Assembly (NCBI RefSeq): GCF_004364175.1
Contig: NZ_SNZW01000016.1
Span: 343,133-407,132, forward strand
DNA from: Maribacter caenipelagi
GTDB taxonomy: Bacteria; Bacteroidota; Bacteroidia; Flavobacteriales; Flavobacteriaceae
Length of the DNA: 64,000 bases
Direction: 5' to 3'
In this document: positions 44,547 to 53,363 of the stretch, piece after piece
Position numbering within the stretch: the stretch's first letter is position 1
How the letters are laid out: each line of letters opens with the position of its first letter
Made by a program: the position numbers and the translations under genes
Notes under the pieces: generated by a model
The model's input: only the letters and a program-made list of their open reading frames with translations
Database searches by the model: none
What the model was told of the DNA's origin: nothing

Positions 44547-46940
44547 ATGAAAGCATTAAAAAAAATAGGAGCATTTCTGTTGGTTGTTATAACCCTTCTG
44601 ATTATTGTTGTTGGAATATTCGCATACACCTTAAAACCAGATTATTCTGGTGAAAAAGAATTAGCAGACCTACAAAAAGAGGTCACCGTGTACTACGATG
44701 AATACGGTATTCCCCATATTTATGGTGAAAGTGAAAAAGATGCCTTTAGAACTTTGGGTTATGTGCATGCACAAGATCGTTTGTGGCAAATGGAGCTGTT
44801 GCGAAGAATCGCTAGTGGTGGTTTGTCAGAAGTTTTTGGTGCTGATTTAATTGGTACCGACAAATTCTTTTTATCTCTTGGTATTGCAGATGCTTCTAAA
44901 GTGTCCGCCACTAATGCAGATTTAAGTGATGCCGGAGTGATGTTGTCCAAAGCATACTTAGACGGCATTAATCAATTTATAAAGGAAGGACCAACACCTG
45001 TTGAGTTTTATCTTACTGGTATAGAAAAGAAAGAATTTGTATTAGAAGATGTTTATAATACTATAGGTTATATGGCTTTTAGTTTTGCTATGGCGCACAA
45101 GACCGATCCTCTTTTAACCACAATAAATACAAAACTAGGAGCCGAATACTTGAATGATTTGCACGTTGGCTCAAGTACAGAAACGGAGTGGATAAAAAAT
45201 TATAACCCGTCGCAGTCAGACTCTATTCAAAATAATCTTACAGCAGCGGTCAATAAAGCATTGGGTGCATTAGATATACCGTTATTTGAAGGAAGTAATA
45301 GCTGGGTAATTGCTCCTGAAAAGACAAAGAATGGCAAAGTTATTTTAGCTAATGATCCTCACATTGGCTTTGCTCAACCGTCTGTTTGGTACGAAGCTCA
45401 CATTGAAACACCGACGTACTCAAAGTACGGTTATCATATTGCGGGTATACCGTTTCCGCTATTAGGGCATAATAGAAAAATGGCTTACGGAATTACGATG
45501 TTTGAGAATGATGATGTTGATTTCTATTATGAGCAGAACAATCCAGAAAACGACAATCAATACTTATCTGAAAATGGATATGTAGATTATGAAATTATAA
45601 CGAAGACCTTCAAGGTAAAAGATTCATCTGATGTTGAGTTTACATTTAAAAAATCAAATCACGGACCAATACTAAATGGAATAGCTGATCAAGTGCAGGG
45701 CGAGCGACCAATTGCTATGTCTTGGCTATACACTCAAATGGAAAATAGAGTAATTGATGCTTTATTCGGTTTAAGCCATTCTAATAATCTTAAAGAATTT
45801 AAATCTGCTTTACCAAAAATTCATGCGCCAGGTTTAAATATAATGTACGGAGACGATGAAGGTAATGTTGCATGGTTTGCTACTGCCCAACTTTATAAAA
45901 TTCCAGATTCGATAAATACAAAATTGATATTTGATGTAGGAGAAGGGCTTCCGGTAGATAAAGAATTTATTAGTTTTAATGAGAATCCGCAGGCAATAAA
46001 TCCCCCAAATAATTATGTGTATTCCGCAAATAATCAACCAGATTCTATCGCTGGTATGCTATACCCAGGTTATTATTTACCTGAAAATAGAGGCAAACGA
46101 ATTGTGCAGTTATTAGAGCCAAAAAATGATTGGGATTTAAATGCTGCCAGTGAAATGATTACAGACGTTATTTCATCTGTCGATCCGCAAATTGTCACCA
46201 ATTTATCTAAATATCTAGATGTATCATTATTGAGTGAAAATGGCTTAAAAGCAATTGATAGTTTAAAAATGTGGACGGGTGATTATGAATTATCTTCAGT
46301 AGAAGCAACTATTTACAATAGATGGGTGTATTACTTTTTAGAAAATACGTTTGAAGATGAATTGGATACGGAGCTATTTGATCAATTATTAAGTACCCAT
46401 TTTACAAAAAGATTAATAGCACCATTATCTAAAGATGAAGAGTCTGTTTGGTTAGATGATGTAAATACGGCAGATGTAAAAGAAACCATGGCAGATATTG
46501 TGAACACCTCTTTTATGGAGGCAGTAGTTTCTTTGGAAAAAGATTTTGGCAATAATATGGATTATTGGCGATGGGAGCGAGTGCATAGTATTGAACACCC
46601 TCATCCTATTGGTCAAATCGCAGCCTTGCGGTCCTTTTTTAATGTTGGTCCTTTTCCGGTGAATGGTACTAGAGAGGTAATCAATAATCTAGCATTTTCT
46701 TATGATGAAACCGGATTTTACAAAACCACCTCTGGACCGTCTACTAGAAGGCTTATAGATTTTTCTGATATAGAGAATAGTATTAGTATTTTACCTACAG
46801 GGCAATCTGGTAATCCGTTTAGTAAACACTACAGAGATCAAGCGGAAATGTTTGTCAACGGAGAGTTTCGTAAAATGATGATGAATAAGGCTGAAATTCA
46901 AAAGAGTAAAGAAATCCTTACTTTTAAGCCAAAGGATTAA
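44547..46940 (+). CDS. Penicillin acylase family Ntn-hydrolase
   Basis: This 797-residue precursor is of the type that cuts itself into two chains. An N-terminal membrane helix (about 8-27) may serve as signal or anchor. The alpha-chain region has DEYGIPHIYGESEKDAFRTLGYVHAQDRLWQME (about 51-83, here split by function rather than motif). The autocatalytic Ser250 lies in EGSNSWVI, followed by the family segment ANDPHIGF (268-275). Members hydrolyse amide bonds of penicillins, cephalosporins or acyl-homoserine lactones; the natural substrate cannot be told. It is followed by comM/yifB after only 2 bp, so the two are co-transcribed. Confidence 0.92.
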   Translation: MKALKKIGAFLLVVITLLIIVVGIFAYTLKPDYSGEKELADLQKEVTVYYDEYGIPHIYGESEKDAFRTLGYVHAQDRLWQMELLRRIASGGLSEVFGADLIGTDKFFLSLGIADASKVSATNADLSDAGVMLSKAYLDGINQFIKEGPTPVEFYLTGIEKKEFVLEDVYNTIGYMAFSFAMAHKTDPLLTTINTKLGAEYLNDLHVGSSTETEWIKNYNPSQSDSIQNNLTAAVNKALGALDIPLFEGSNSWVIAPEKTKNGKVILANDPHIGFAQPSVWYEAHIETPTYSKYGYHIAGIPFPLLGHNRKMAYGITMFENDDVDFYYEQNNPENDNQYLSENGYVDYEIITKTFKVKDSSDVEFTFKKSNHGPILNGIADQVQGERPIAMSWLYTQMENRVIDALFGLSHSNNLKEFKSALPKIHAPGLNIMYGDDEGNVAWFATAQLYKIPDSINTKLIFDVGEGLPVDKEFISFNENPQAINPPNNYVYSANNQPDSIAGMLYPGYYLPENRGKRIVQLLEPKNDWDLNAASEMITDVISSVDPQIVTNLSKYLDVSLLSENGLKAIDSLKMWTGDYELSSVEATIYNRWVYYFLENTFEDELDTELFDQLLSTHFTKRLIAPLSKDEESVWLDDVNTADVKETMADIVNTSFMEAVVSLEKDFGNNMDYWRWERVHSIEHPHPIGQIAALRSFFNVGPFPVNGTREVINNLAFSYDETGFYKTTSGPSTRRLIDFSDIENSISILPTGQSGNPFSKHYRDQAEMFVNGEFRKMMMNKAEIQKSKEILTFKPKD

Positions 46941-46942
46941 AA

Positions 46943-48478
46943 ATGCTTACAAAAGTTTATGGGAGTGCAGTATTTGGTGTAGAGGCCACAACAATCATTG
47001 TAGAAGTAAATATCGATAAGGGAATCGGTTATCATTTAGTAGGGCTACCCGACAATGCTATCAAAGAAAGCAATTATAGAATAGCGGCTGCATTACAGAA
47101 CAACGGTTATAAAATTCCCGGTAAAAAAATCACCATAAATATGGCGCCTGCAGATCTTCGAAAAGAAGGTTCTGCTTATGATCTTACATTGGCTATCGGG
47201 ATTTTGGCTGCATCAAGTCAAATAAAATCTGAAGATATTGAGAAGTATATCATTATGGGAGAACTGTCTTTAGATGGCAGTTTACAACCTATTACAGGTG
47301 CTTTGCCAATAGCTATAAAAGCCCAACAAGAAGGATTTACCGGTTTCATTTTACCAACAGCAAATGCCAAAGAGGCTGCTATCGTTGGAGATTTGAAAGT
47401 TTACGGGATTGATAATATCAAACAAGTTTTAGATTTCTTTGACCAAGGCACGCCGCTTGAACAGACGATAATTGATACAAGAGAAGAGTTTTATAAGAAT
47501 CTAGATTTTCCAGAATTTGATTTTTCTGATGTTAAAGGACAAGAAAGTATTAAGCGCTGTATGGAAATTGCCGCAGCAGGTGGTCATAATATAATTTTGA
47601 TTGGACCACCAGGTGCTGGTAAGACGATGTTAGCAAAACGGTTGCCTTCTATTTTGCCACCAATGACGTTACATGAAGCTTTGGAGACTACTAAAATTCA
47701 TAGTGTAGTTGGTAAGATTAAGAACATGGGGTTGATGAGTCAAAGACCATTCAGAAGTCCCCACCACACAATTTCGGATGTTGCTTTAGTAGGTGGCGGA
47801 GCTTACCCACAACCGGGGGAAATATCTCTTTCTCACAACGGAGTTTTATTTTTAGATGAACTGCCAGAATTTAAACGAGGAGTATTAGAGGTGATGCGTC
47901 AGCCGTTAGAAGATAGAGAAGTTACGATATCAAGAGCTCGTTTTACTGTTACTTATCCGAGTAGTTTTATGTTGGTGGCTAGTATGAACCCTAGTCCGGG
48001 TGGGTATTTTAATGACCCCGATGCTCCAGTAACATCTTCCCCTGCAGAAATGCAACGATATTTAAGCAAAATTTCTGGACCTTTATTGGATCGAATCGAT
48101 ATTCATATAGAGGTTACTCCGGTTCCTTTTGAAAAGTTATCCGAAGAACGAAAAGGAGAGAGCAGTGTCGATATAAGAAAGAGGGTTACGGCGGCAAGAG
48201 AGTTACAAACCTTAAGATTTGAAAGGATGGATTATGTGCATTACAATGCTCAAATGAATACAAAGCAGATTCGTGAATATTGTAAGTTAGACGATAAGTC
48301 TAAAGCCTTATTGAAAAATGCGATGGAAAGATTGAACCTTTCTGCCAGGGCTTATGATAGAATTTTAAAGGTAGCAAGAACTATTGCTGATTTAGCCGGT
48401 GAGCAGGCATTGAACGGTAATCATATTTCAGAGGCCATTCAATACCGTTCACTCGACAGAGAGGGTTGGTTGGGGTAA
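46943..48478 (+). CDS. comM: YifB/ComM family Mg-chelatase-like AAA+ ATPase
   Basis: This 511-residue protein has an N-terminal Lon-protease-like ChlI domain (about 20-140), an AAA+ module with Walker A GPPGAGKT (221-228) and Walker B FLDELPEF (about 308-315), and a C-terminal Mg_chelatase_C helical domain (about 395-505; ARAYDRILKVARTIADL). In naturally transformable bacteria ComM is a branch-migration helicase that extends incoming DNA into the chromosome, but the gene is common in non-competent species too. It starts 2 bp after the acylase gene and ends just before a convergent gene. Confidence 0.93.
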   Translation: MLTKVYGSAVFGVEATTIIVEVNIDKGIGYHLVGLPDNAIKESNYRIAAALQNNGYKIPGKKITINMAPADLRKEGSAYDLTLAIGILAASSQIKSEDIEKYIIMGELSLDGSLQPITGALPIAIKAQQEGFTGFILPTANAKEAAIVGDLKVYGIDNIKQVLDFFDQGTPLEQTIIDTREEFYKNLDFPEFDFSDVKGQESIKRCMEIAAAGGHNIILIGPPGAGKTMLAKRLPSILPPMTLHEALETTKIHSVVGKIKNMGLMSQRPFRSPHHTISDVALVGGGAYPQPGEISLSHNGVLFLDELPEFKRGVLEVMRQPLEDREVTISRARFTVTYPSSFMLVASMNPSPGGYFNDPDAPVTSSPAEMQRYLSKISGPLLDRIDIHIEVTPVPFEKLSEERKGESSVDIRKRVTAARELQTLRFERMDYVHYNAQMNTKQIREYCKLDDKSKALLKNAMERLNLSARAYDRILKVARTIADLAGEQALNGNHISEAIQYRSLDREGWLG

Positions 48479-48505
48479 AATTTTGGGTTATAAAGAGGAA
48501 TTCGT

Positions 48506-49069
48506 TTAAGAATATAGTTCCTCGTTATTAACATCGTCTTCATTATTTTTTGGTGCTGTAAATATATCTTTAAGTATGTAGCTGGTTACTATGGTTAGAC
48601 CAAGCGTAAGGGTTGGTATAGAATAATCCCAATTTAATAATTGCATGAGACCACCACAGATAAGTGTAATTACGCCTATCACCATTACAAAATTCCATAT
48701 AATTTCGGTTGTACTATTCTTGACATCACCATCTTTAGACATGAAATAGGCCGTTCCTTCCATTGCAAACCATACAATGAAGGTAAATGCAGTACCAATT
48801 TGAAAAAACAGCGTATGGGTAAAATCTAAAATTGTTAATAGTCCGTTGGTTGTCCAAAAAAGAACCAAAGCCATTTTAATTAAATCAACGGTCTTTTTTT
48901 CATCTTTTCTTGAAAAGCGAACTGCATATAAGACTAATATAGCAGCAAAGGAGATAAATATTATTCCTTCAGAAAAAGGCCAGTGAAGTATTCGCATTAC
49001 CATACCAATCAATAGGGTTGCTATTGCTGCCCTAATGGGGTTTCTAAATGCTTTTTTAGAATTTTCCAT
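48506..49069 (-). CDS. Six-segment membrane protein of unknown function with a GldL-like helix
   Basis: This 187-residue protein has about five to six hydrophobic helices (13-30, 35-50, 66-85, 90-108, 124-145, 150-168) with a polar, acidic C-terminal tail. The first helix reads IGMVMRILHWPF, similar to the FKILHWPG signature of the gliding/secretion protein GldL, but the long periplasmic part of GldL is absent. I do not recognise a family. It begins 10 bp after the small zinc-finger gene on the same strand, so the two are very likely one unit. A structural or sensory membrane role is all that can be suggested. Confidence 0.65.
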   Translation of the reverse strand: MENSKKAFRNPIRAAIATLLIGMVMRILHWPFSEGIIFISFAAILVLYAVRFSRKDEKKTVDLIKMALVLFWTTNGLLTILDFTHTLFFQIGTAFTFIVWFAMEGTAYFMSKDGDVKNSTTEIIWNFVMVIGVITLICGGLMQLLNWDYSIPTLTLGLTIVTSYILKDIFTAPKNNEDDVNNEELYS

Positions 49070-49079
49070 GACTAGTTTT

Positions 49080-49526
49080 TTAGTTAATAACTTTAATGTT
49101 GGCTTTTAGACCTTGCATAATTCCGATAATATTGTTTACGGTTTCATTTAGGTAATACCGTACTACAATATGAGGAATTCTAATGGTTGTAAATCCATTT
49201 TTAAAGGAATGCATCGCTTCTTCTAAATTATTGATAGCCTCATGTTCGGTAAGCTTATCGTATTCAGAATCTATTTCGATATTAAGCTTTACACGAGAAA
49301 TGGCGATATCGATAGATTTTTTACCATTCCACCATTCTAGCATTGAATTTACTCCTGCTTCTTTTAAAGCATAGTAGAGCTGAATAGCTTCTAAAGGTGT
49401 ATTATGCTTATTTATCAATAACTTAATACGTTCGTGATGCTTCATGCACAGCTCAACGCCTGCACTTTCCATTGCATTTTTGTGATCTAAGTAACCGAGT
49501 TCTTTTTTACATTCTAAACAAATCAT
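49080..49526 (-). CDS. Zinc-finger protein with a DUF559/PD-(D/E)XK nuclease-like C-terminus (unknown function)
   Basis: This 148-residue protein starts with a likely zinc knuckle: C3-x2-C6 and C27 with H30/H31. A helical linker (about 43-66) follows. The C-terminal half reads like a short DUF559-type PD-(D/E)XK fold: D73 in SIDIAI, then an E-x-D pair (E84, D86) in KLNIEIDSEYD, a helix with EAINNLEEAMHSF, and a strand FTTIRIPHIVVR where DUF559 has its vLRf strand. The usual His of the DGxxH segment is missing. This is a visual match only. It is probably co-transcribed with the membrane protein 10 bp downstream. No function is known to me. Confidence 0.6.
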   Translation of the reverse strand: MICLECKKELGYLDHKNAMESAGVELCMKHHERIKLLINKHNTPLEAIQLYYALKEAGVNSMLEWWNGKKSIDIAISRVKLNIEIDSEYDKLTEHEAINNLEEAMHSFKNGFTTIRIPHIVVRYYLNETVNNIIGIMQGLKANIKVIN

Positions 49527-49740
49527 TAATAGGTTAAGTTTAAGGTTTGGGGATAGCTATAACCTAGTTATTTTAGGATTAGTATGTAATCTCGATGAAT
49601 GACATCCAACTTTTAGACGAACTGCAATTTTTTAGATTAACTGCATTTTGAAATGTTAAAATTGTGGTGAAAATGATTCTGGGTATGGTGAGCAAAGTCA
49701 TATTTACCAATTATATTTACAAGAACTATAATTTTACTAA

Positions 49741-50934
49741 ATGTTTAAGAAATTAGGTCCGGGAGTACTGGTAGCTGCTGCGTTTATTGGTCCAGGTACG
49801 GTTACTGCATGTACCTTGGCAGGGGTCGATTTTGGCTTTAGTTTACTGTGGGCCATGCTGTTATCTATTATAGCGACTTATATTCTTCAAGAAATGTCTG
49901 CCCGTTTAGGTATTGTTACACAGAAGGGTTTAGCAGATGTAATCAAACAAGAGCTGCACAATCCTTGGATTCGCAATAGTGTTATTGCTCTTATATTTTC
50001 TGCCATAATAATAGGTAATGCATCTTATGAAGCTGGTAATATTGGTGGTGCTACCTTGGGTATGGAGGCATTGTTCGGTTTAGAATATAGTTCTATGTAT
50101 CCTTTTATACTAGGTGGCTTGGCTTTTCTTTTATTATATCTCGGTAGTTATAAAGCCTTGGAGAAGGTATTCATAGTACTTGTACTTATTATGAGTCTGT
50201 CTTTTGTAATGACGGCGATATTAACAAAACCAGATATGTGGGCACTTATTAAAGGATTGTTTATACCTACAATTCCTGAAGATGGTATTCTTACTATAAT
50301 CGCTTTGGTCGGTACTACCGTTGTACCTTATAATCTCTTTTTGCATGCAGCGCTTGTAAGTGAGAAATGGAAATCGAAGGATGATTTAAAACTGGCTAAG
50401 CGAGATACGTTGGTTTCAATCATTTTAGGCGGACTCGTTTCTATAAGTATAATTATATCTGCTGCAGCCATAAATTCATCTGAAGTAAATAATGTAATAG
50501 ATATGGCTAAAGCCTTAGAGCCCTTGTACGGTTCTGCTGCTTTATATTTTTTAGGAATTGGTATGTTCGCAGCCGGTATTACCTCTGCAATTACAGCACC
50601 TTTGGCTGCTGCATATGTGGCGAATAGTTGTTTTGGATGGAATGCAGGTTTTAAAGATTCTAAATTTAGAATGATATGGATGATAATTTTAGCTCTTGGT
50701 GTTTTCTTTTTATCCTTCGGTATTAAACCTATTGAGATTATAAAATTTGCTCAGATTACCAATGGCTTGTTATTACCTATTATCGCAGTCTTTTTGTTGT
50801 GGGTAGTTAATAGAACGGGTGTGATGGGTAAATACAAGAACAATCTAATGCAGAATATTTTTGGAGCATTGATTATTATACTTTCTGTTTTATTAGGTGC
50901 TAAAAGTATACTAACAGTATTAGGTGTTTTATAG
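49741..50934 (+). CDS. Nramp-like transporter of the 5-oxoprolinase operon, lacking the canonical metal ligands
   Basis: This 397-residue protein has eleven hydrophobic helices in the LeuT/Nramp arrangement and clear Nramp segments in helices 1 and 6. The metal-binding residues are not conserved: the DPGN of helix 1 reads GPGT (17-20), and the AxxMPH of helix 6 reads TTVVPYN (192-198), so the Asp, Asn and Met that coordinate Mn2+/Fe2+ are gone. Its stop codon directly abuts pxpA. The Bacillus subtilis YcsG protein is an Nramp homologue in the same setting. Transport of 5-oxoproline or another non-metal substrate is plausible but unproven; pipelines will call it a divalent-metal transporter. 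Confidence 0.85.
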   Translation: MFKKLGPGVLVAAAFIGPGTVTACTLAGVDFGFSLLWAMLLSIIATYILQEMSARLGIVTQKGLADVIKQELHNPWIRNSVIALIFSAIIIGNASYEAGNIGGATLGMEALFGLEYSSMYPFILGGLAFLLLYLGSYKALEKVFIVLVLIMSLSFVMTAILTKPDMWALIKGLFIPTIPEDGILTIIALVGTTVVPYNLFLHAALVSEKWKSKDDLKLAKRDTLVSIILGGLVSISIIISAAAINSSEVNNVIDMAKALEPLYGSAALYFLGIGMFAAGITSAITAPLAAAYVANSCFGWNAGFKDSKFRMIWMIILALGVFFLSFGIKPIEIIKFAQITNGLLLPIIAVFLLWVVNRTGVMGKYKNNLMQNIFGALIIILSVLLGAKSILTVLGVL

Positions 50935-51678
50935 ATGACGAAACAATTTATTGATATTAATTGTGATGTAGGGGAAGGGGTAGGTAATGAAGAAGAGTTA
51001 TTTCCTTTGATAAGTTCTTGCAATATTGCTTGTGGTGGTCACGCGGGTTCAAAAGAGACTATTCAGTTGTGTTTAGAACTAGCAAAGAAATATGATGTTA
51101 AGGTCGGTGCGCATCCATCATATCCTGACAGGGAAAACTTTGGTCGTGTTTCATTGAACTTGTTCGACGATGAATTAATCCTCAGTATAAAACAACAAAT
51201 GCAATTGTTCACGTCTATATGTAGTCAGATGGATGTTGAATTGCATCATATTAAGCCTCATGGTGCCCTTTATAATGATATTGCAAAAGACGAACGTTTA
51301 GCCATTACTTTTTTAACTGCTATAGAAGAGTTCAAGAAAGGGGTGCTAATATATGTTCCTTATGGTAGTGCTATTCAAAAACTGGCAATTAAAAACGGAT
51401 TCAAAGTTTTGGTGGAAGCCTTCGCTGATAGAAATTACAACACTGATTTAAGTTTGGTTTCTAGAAAAGAATGTAATGCCTTATTAACTGATGGTAAAGA
51501 GGTGCTAAATCATCTTTTAAGAATGTACAAAGAAAATAAGGTAAAAACGGTAAGCGGAGATAACATTCCTATTATTGCAAATACCTTTTGTATTCATGGC
51601 GATACACCTTCGGCATTGCAAATTTTGGCGTATCTTTCAAATGAATTACCTCATCATAATCTACTAGTAAAATCGTGA
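50935..51678 (+). CDS. pxpA: 5-oxoprolinase subunit PxpA (LamB/YcsF family)
   Basis: This 247-residue cytoplasmic subunit of ATP-dependent 5-oxoprolinase opens 5-oxoproline to glutamate together with PxpB and PxpC. Family motifs are FIDINCDVGEGVGNE (4-18), SSCNIACGGHAGS (27-39), GAHPSYPDRENFGR (about 57-70) and ELHHIKPHGALYN (about 101-113). It starts directly after the transporter stop and overlaps pxpB by 4 bp (GTGA), so the four genes form one tight operon. The set recycles the damage product formed from glutamine and glutamate. Confidence 0.95.
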   Translation: MTKQFIDINCDVGEGVGNEEELFPLISSCNIACGGHAGSKETIQLCLELAKKYDVKVGAHPSYPDRENFGRVSLNLFDDELILSIKQQMQLFTSICSQMDVELHHIKPHGALYNDIAKDERLAITFLTAIEEFKKGVLIYVPYGSAIQKLAIKNGFKVLVEAFADRNYNTDLSLVSRKECNALLTDGKEVLNHLLRMYKENKVKTVSGDNIPIIANTFCIHGDTPSALQILAYLSNELPHHNLLVKS

Positions 51679-52412
51679 ATTCCCCTAAAATAAATATCAA
51701 ACCATTTGGAGTACATTCCGTCTTAATTGAATGGCCAAATGAGGTCAGTGAAGTCATATTAGAAAAGATATTACATTTTGAACGGTTTTTAAACAAAGAG
51801 GTGTTTACGAATAAGGAGTGGGAGTTAGTACCTTCTTATAATTCACTTTTGATTATTAATAGGACAAAACAGATCGATTTTCAGAAATTATCTTCCGATA
51901 TAAGCAACTGGTATGTACAACTAAAAGAATCTCCAAAACCAGATAGATATTTATGGCGGTTACCTGTTTCATATGATTTGGAATTTGGACTAGATCTTGA
52001 AGAGGTCGCAAATCATTTTCATAAAACAAAAGAAGAGATTATAGCCTTACATACGGGTGCTACTTATACCGTATTCGGTATTGGGTTTTTACCTGGCTTT
52101 ATGTATTTGGGCGGTATTAATAAAGAATTAGAAATGCCAAGAAAAGCAACGCCTCGGGCTAAAGTGGTTAAAGGTGCCGTTGGTATTGCAGGTAAACAAG
52201 CGGGTATCTATCCGCAAGAATCACCAGGAGGTTGGAATATCATCGGAAATTGTGCAGTGCCCATTTTTGATGCATCAAAAGAGAATCCATGTTTTGTAAG
52301 TGTTGGCGATAAAATAGAATTTTATAAGATTTCAAAAGCAGAGCATGACCTTCATAGAATTGAGGCTGAAGTGGGAATATATAAACCTGAAAAAATTAAG
52401 ATAGATGCTTAA
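51675..52412 (+). CDS. pxpB: 5-oxoprolinase subunit PxpB (KipI-like)
   Basis: This 245-residue protein of the carboxyltransferase subdomain C/D family (allophanate-hydrolase subunit 1, KipI). Motifs: RLPVSYDLEFGLDLEEVA (about 95-112), YTVFGIGFLPGFMYLGG (about 133-149), PRKATPRAKVVKGAVGIAG (about 155-173) and the cyclophilin-like ending GGWNIIGN. The GTG start is imposed by the 4-bp overlap with the pxpA stop; no nearby ATG fits. With PxpC it forms the part of the enzyme that phosphorylates 5-oxoproline. Confidence 0.94.
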   Translation: MNSPKINIKPFGVHSVLIEWPNEVSEVILEKILHFERFLNKEVFTNKEWELVPSYNSLLIINRTKQIDFQKLSSDISNWYVQLKESPKPDRYLWRLPVSYDLEFGLDLEEVANHFHKTKEEIIALHTGATYTVFGIGFLPGFMYLGGINKELEMPRKATPRAKVVKGAVGIAGKQAGIYPQESPGGWNIIGNCAVPIFDASKENPCFVSVGDKIEFYKISKAEHDLHRIEAEVGIYKPEKIKIDA

Positions 52413-53244
52413 AGTTCTAAAAGCAGGTTTTTACACCACGGTTCAAGACGCAGGTAGATTTCATTATAGAAATAAAGGGGTACCCGTGTCTGGTGTTATG
52501 GATGAAATGTCGGTTTTTAAGGTGAATTCTCTGCTTGAGAATGAAGAGTCTTCTGCCGTGTTAGAAATTACTATGACGGGACCAACTCTCATTTTTGAAA
52601 AAGAAACCTCTATGGCGCTTGGTGGTGCAAAAATGTCTGCCACACTTAATAATTTACCTATTCAGAATTATAAAGTCTATAGGATAGAAAAAGGTGATAT
52701 ACTTTCTTTTGGTCGTTTAGAAAAAGGGTTTAGATCATACCTAGCTGTAAAGGGTGGCTTCACATCTAAAGAAATATTGGGTAGTAGATCATTTTACAAA
52801 CCTATTACCAAAGTCAATAGATTGATTGATAATGATAATGTTCCTTTTTCGCTAGTGGAAGATTTTCAGCCTAAATTATCAGAAATAAAGGTCGCTTCAT
52901 TTTTAGATGAATCTGTTTTAGAGGTAAACAAAGCACCAGAATTTGATATATTGACGGATAAGCAGTTGGAAGAAATTTTCTCTAAAACATTTACTGTAGC
53001 TCATGAGAATAACAGAATGGCATATCAGTTATCAGAAACTATAACACCACATACGAAATCAATGCTTACTTCGGCAACTATACCTGGTACGGTACAATTG
53101 ACACCTGCTGGAAAATTGATTGTGCTAATGAAAGATGGACAAACAACTGGCGGATATCTAAGGGCTGTTCAATTAACAGATAAGGCAATCTGTATTCTAG
53201 CACAAAAGAAGGGCGGAGACGTTGTTAGCTTTAAATTGGTGTAA
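52405..53244 (+). CDS. pxpC: 5-oxoprolinase subunit PxpC (KipA-like)
   Basis: This 279-residue protein of the carboxyltransferase subdomain A/B family (allophanate-hydrolase subunit 2, KipA). It opens with the family start LKAGFYTTVQDAGRFHYRNKG (split over residues 4-24) and has ALGGAKMSA, RSYLAVKGGF (about 111-120) and LTSATIPGTVQLTPAGKLIVLM near the end. It overlaps pxpB by 8 bp and closes the operon. It is slightly shorter than the Bacillus protein but carries the main motifs. Confidence 0.94.
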   Translation: MLKVLKAGFYTTVQDAGRFHYRNKGVPVSGVMDEMSVFKVNSLLENEESSAVLEITMTGPTLIFEKETSMALGGAKMSATLNNLPIQNYKVYRIEKGDILSFGRLEKGFRSYLAVKGGFTSKEILGSRSFYKPITKVNRLIDNDNVPFSLVEDFQPKLSEIKVASFLDESVLEVNKAPEFDILTDKQLEEIFSKTFTVAHENNRMAYQLSETITPHTKSMLTSATIPGTVQLTPAGKLIVLMKDGQTTGGYLRAVQLTDKAICILAQKKGGDVVSFKLV

Positions 53245-53312
53245 TATGATACTTTTTCAACCGATTTTGTTAAGGCGCGATTAATCACCCATATTTTCAG
53301 TACTATTGTAGT

Positions 53313-53363
53313 ATGAAATTATTAAACCTACATATTGAAATAGTCATTGTCATTCCTATTTGA
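53313..53363 (+). CDS. ilvL: ilv operon leader peptide (attenuator), 16 residues
   Basis: The ORF reads MKLLNLHIEIVIVIPI. Ten of sixteen residues are branched-chain: three Leu, five Ile and two Val, the end products of the operon that follows. Codons 8-14 alternate Ile and Val with one Glu. The ORF ends inside the first arm pair of an overlapping hairpin set, and an intrinsic terminator begins 27 nt after its stop codon. This is the layout of classical ribosome-mediated attenuators such as E. coli ilvGMEDA. When charged Ile/Val/Leu tRNA is scarce the ribosome should stall over codons 10-14 and free the antiterminator. Confidence 0.88.
   Translation: MKLLNLHIEIVIVIPI

Noticed and set aside
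48484-48530. GAGGAA...TTCCTC pairing between comM and the convergent membrane-protein gene as a terminator
   Set aside because: Six pairs over a long loop and no T-run; too weak to call.
49600-49660. Short AACTGCA direct repeats upstream of the Nramp-like gene
   Set aside because: Seven-bp repeats in AT-rich DNA without a known regulator or positional logic.
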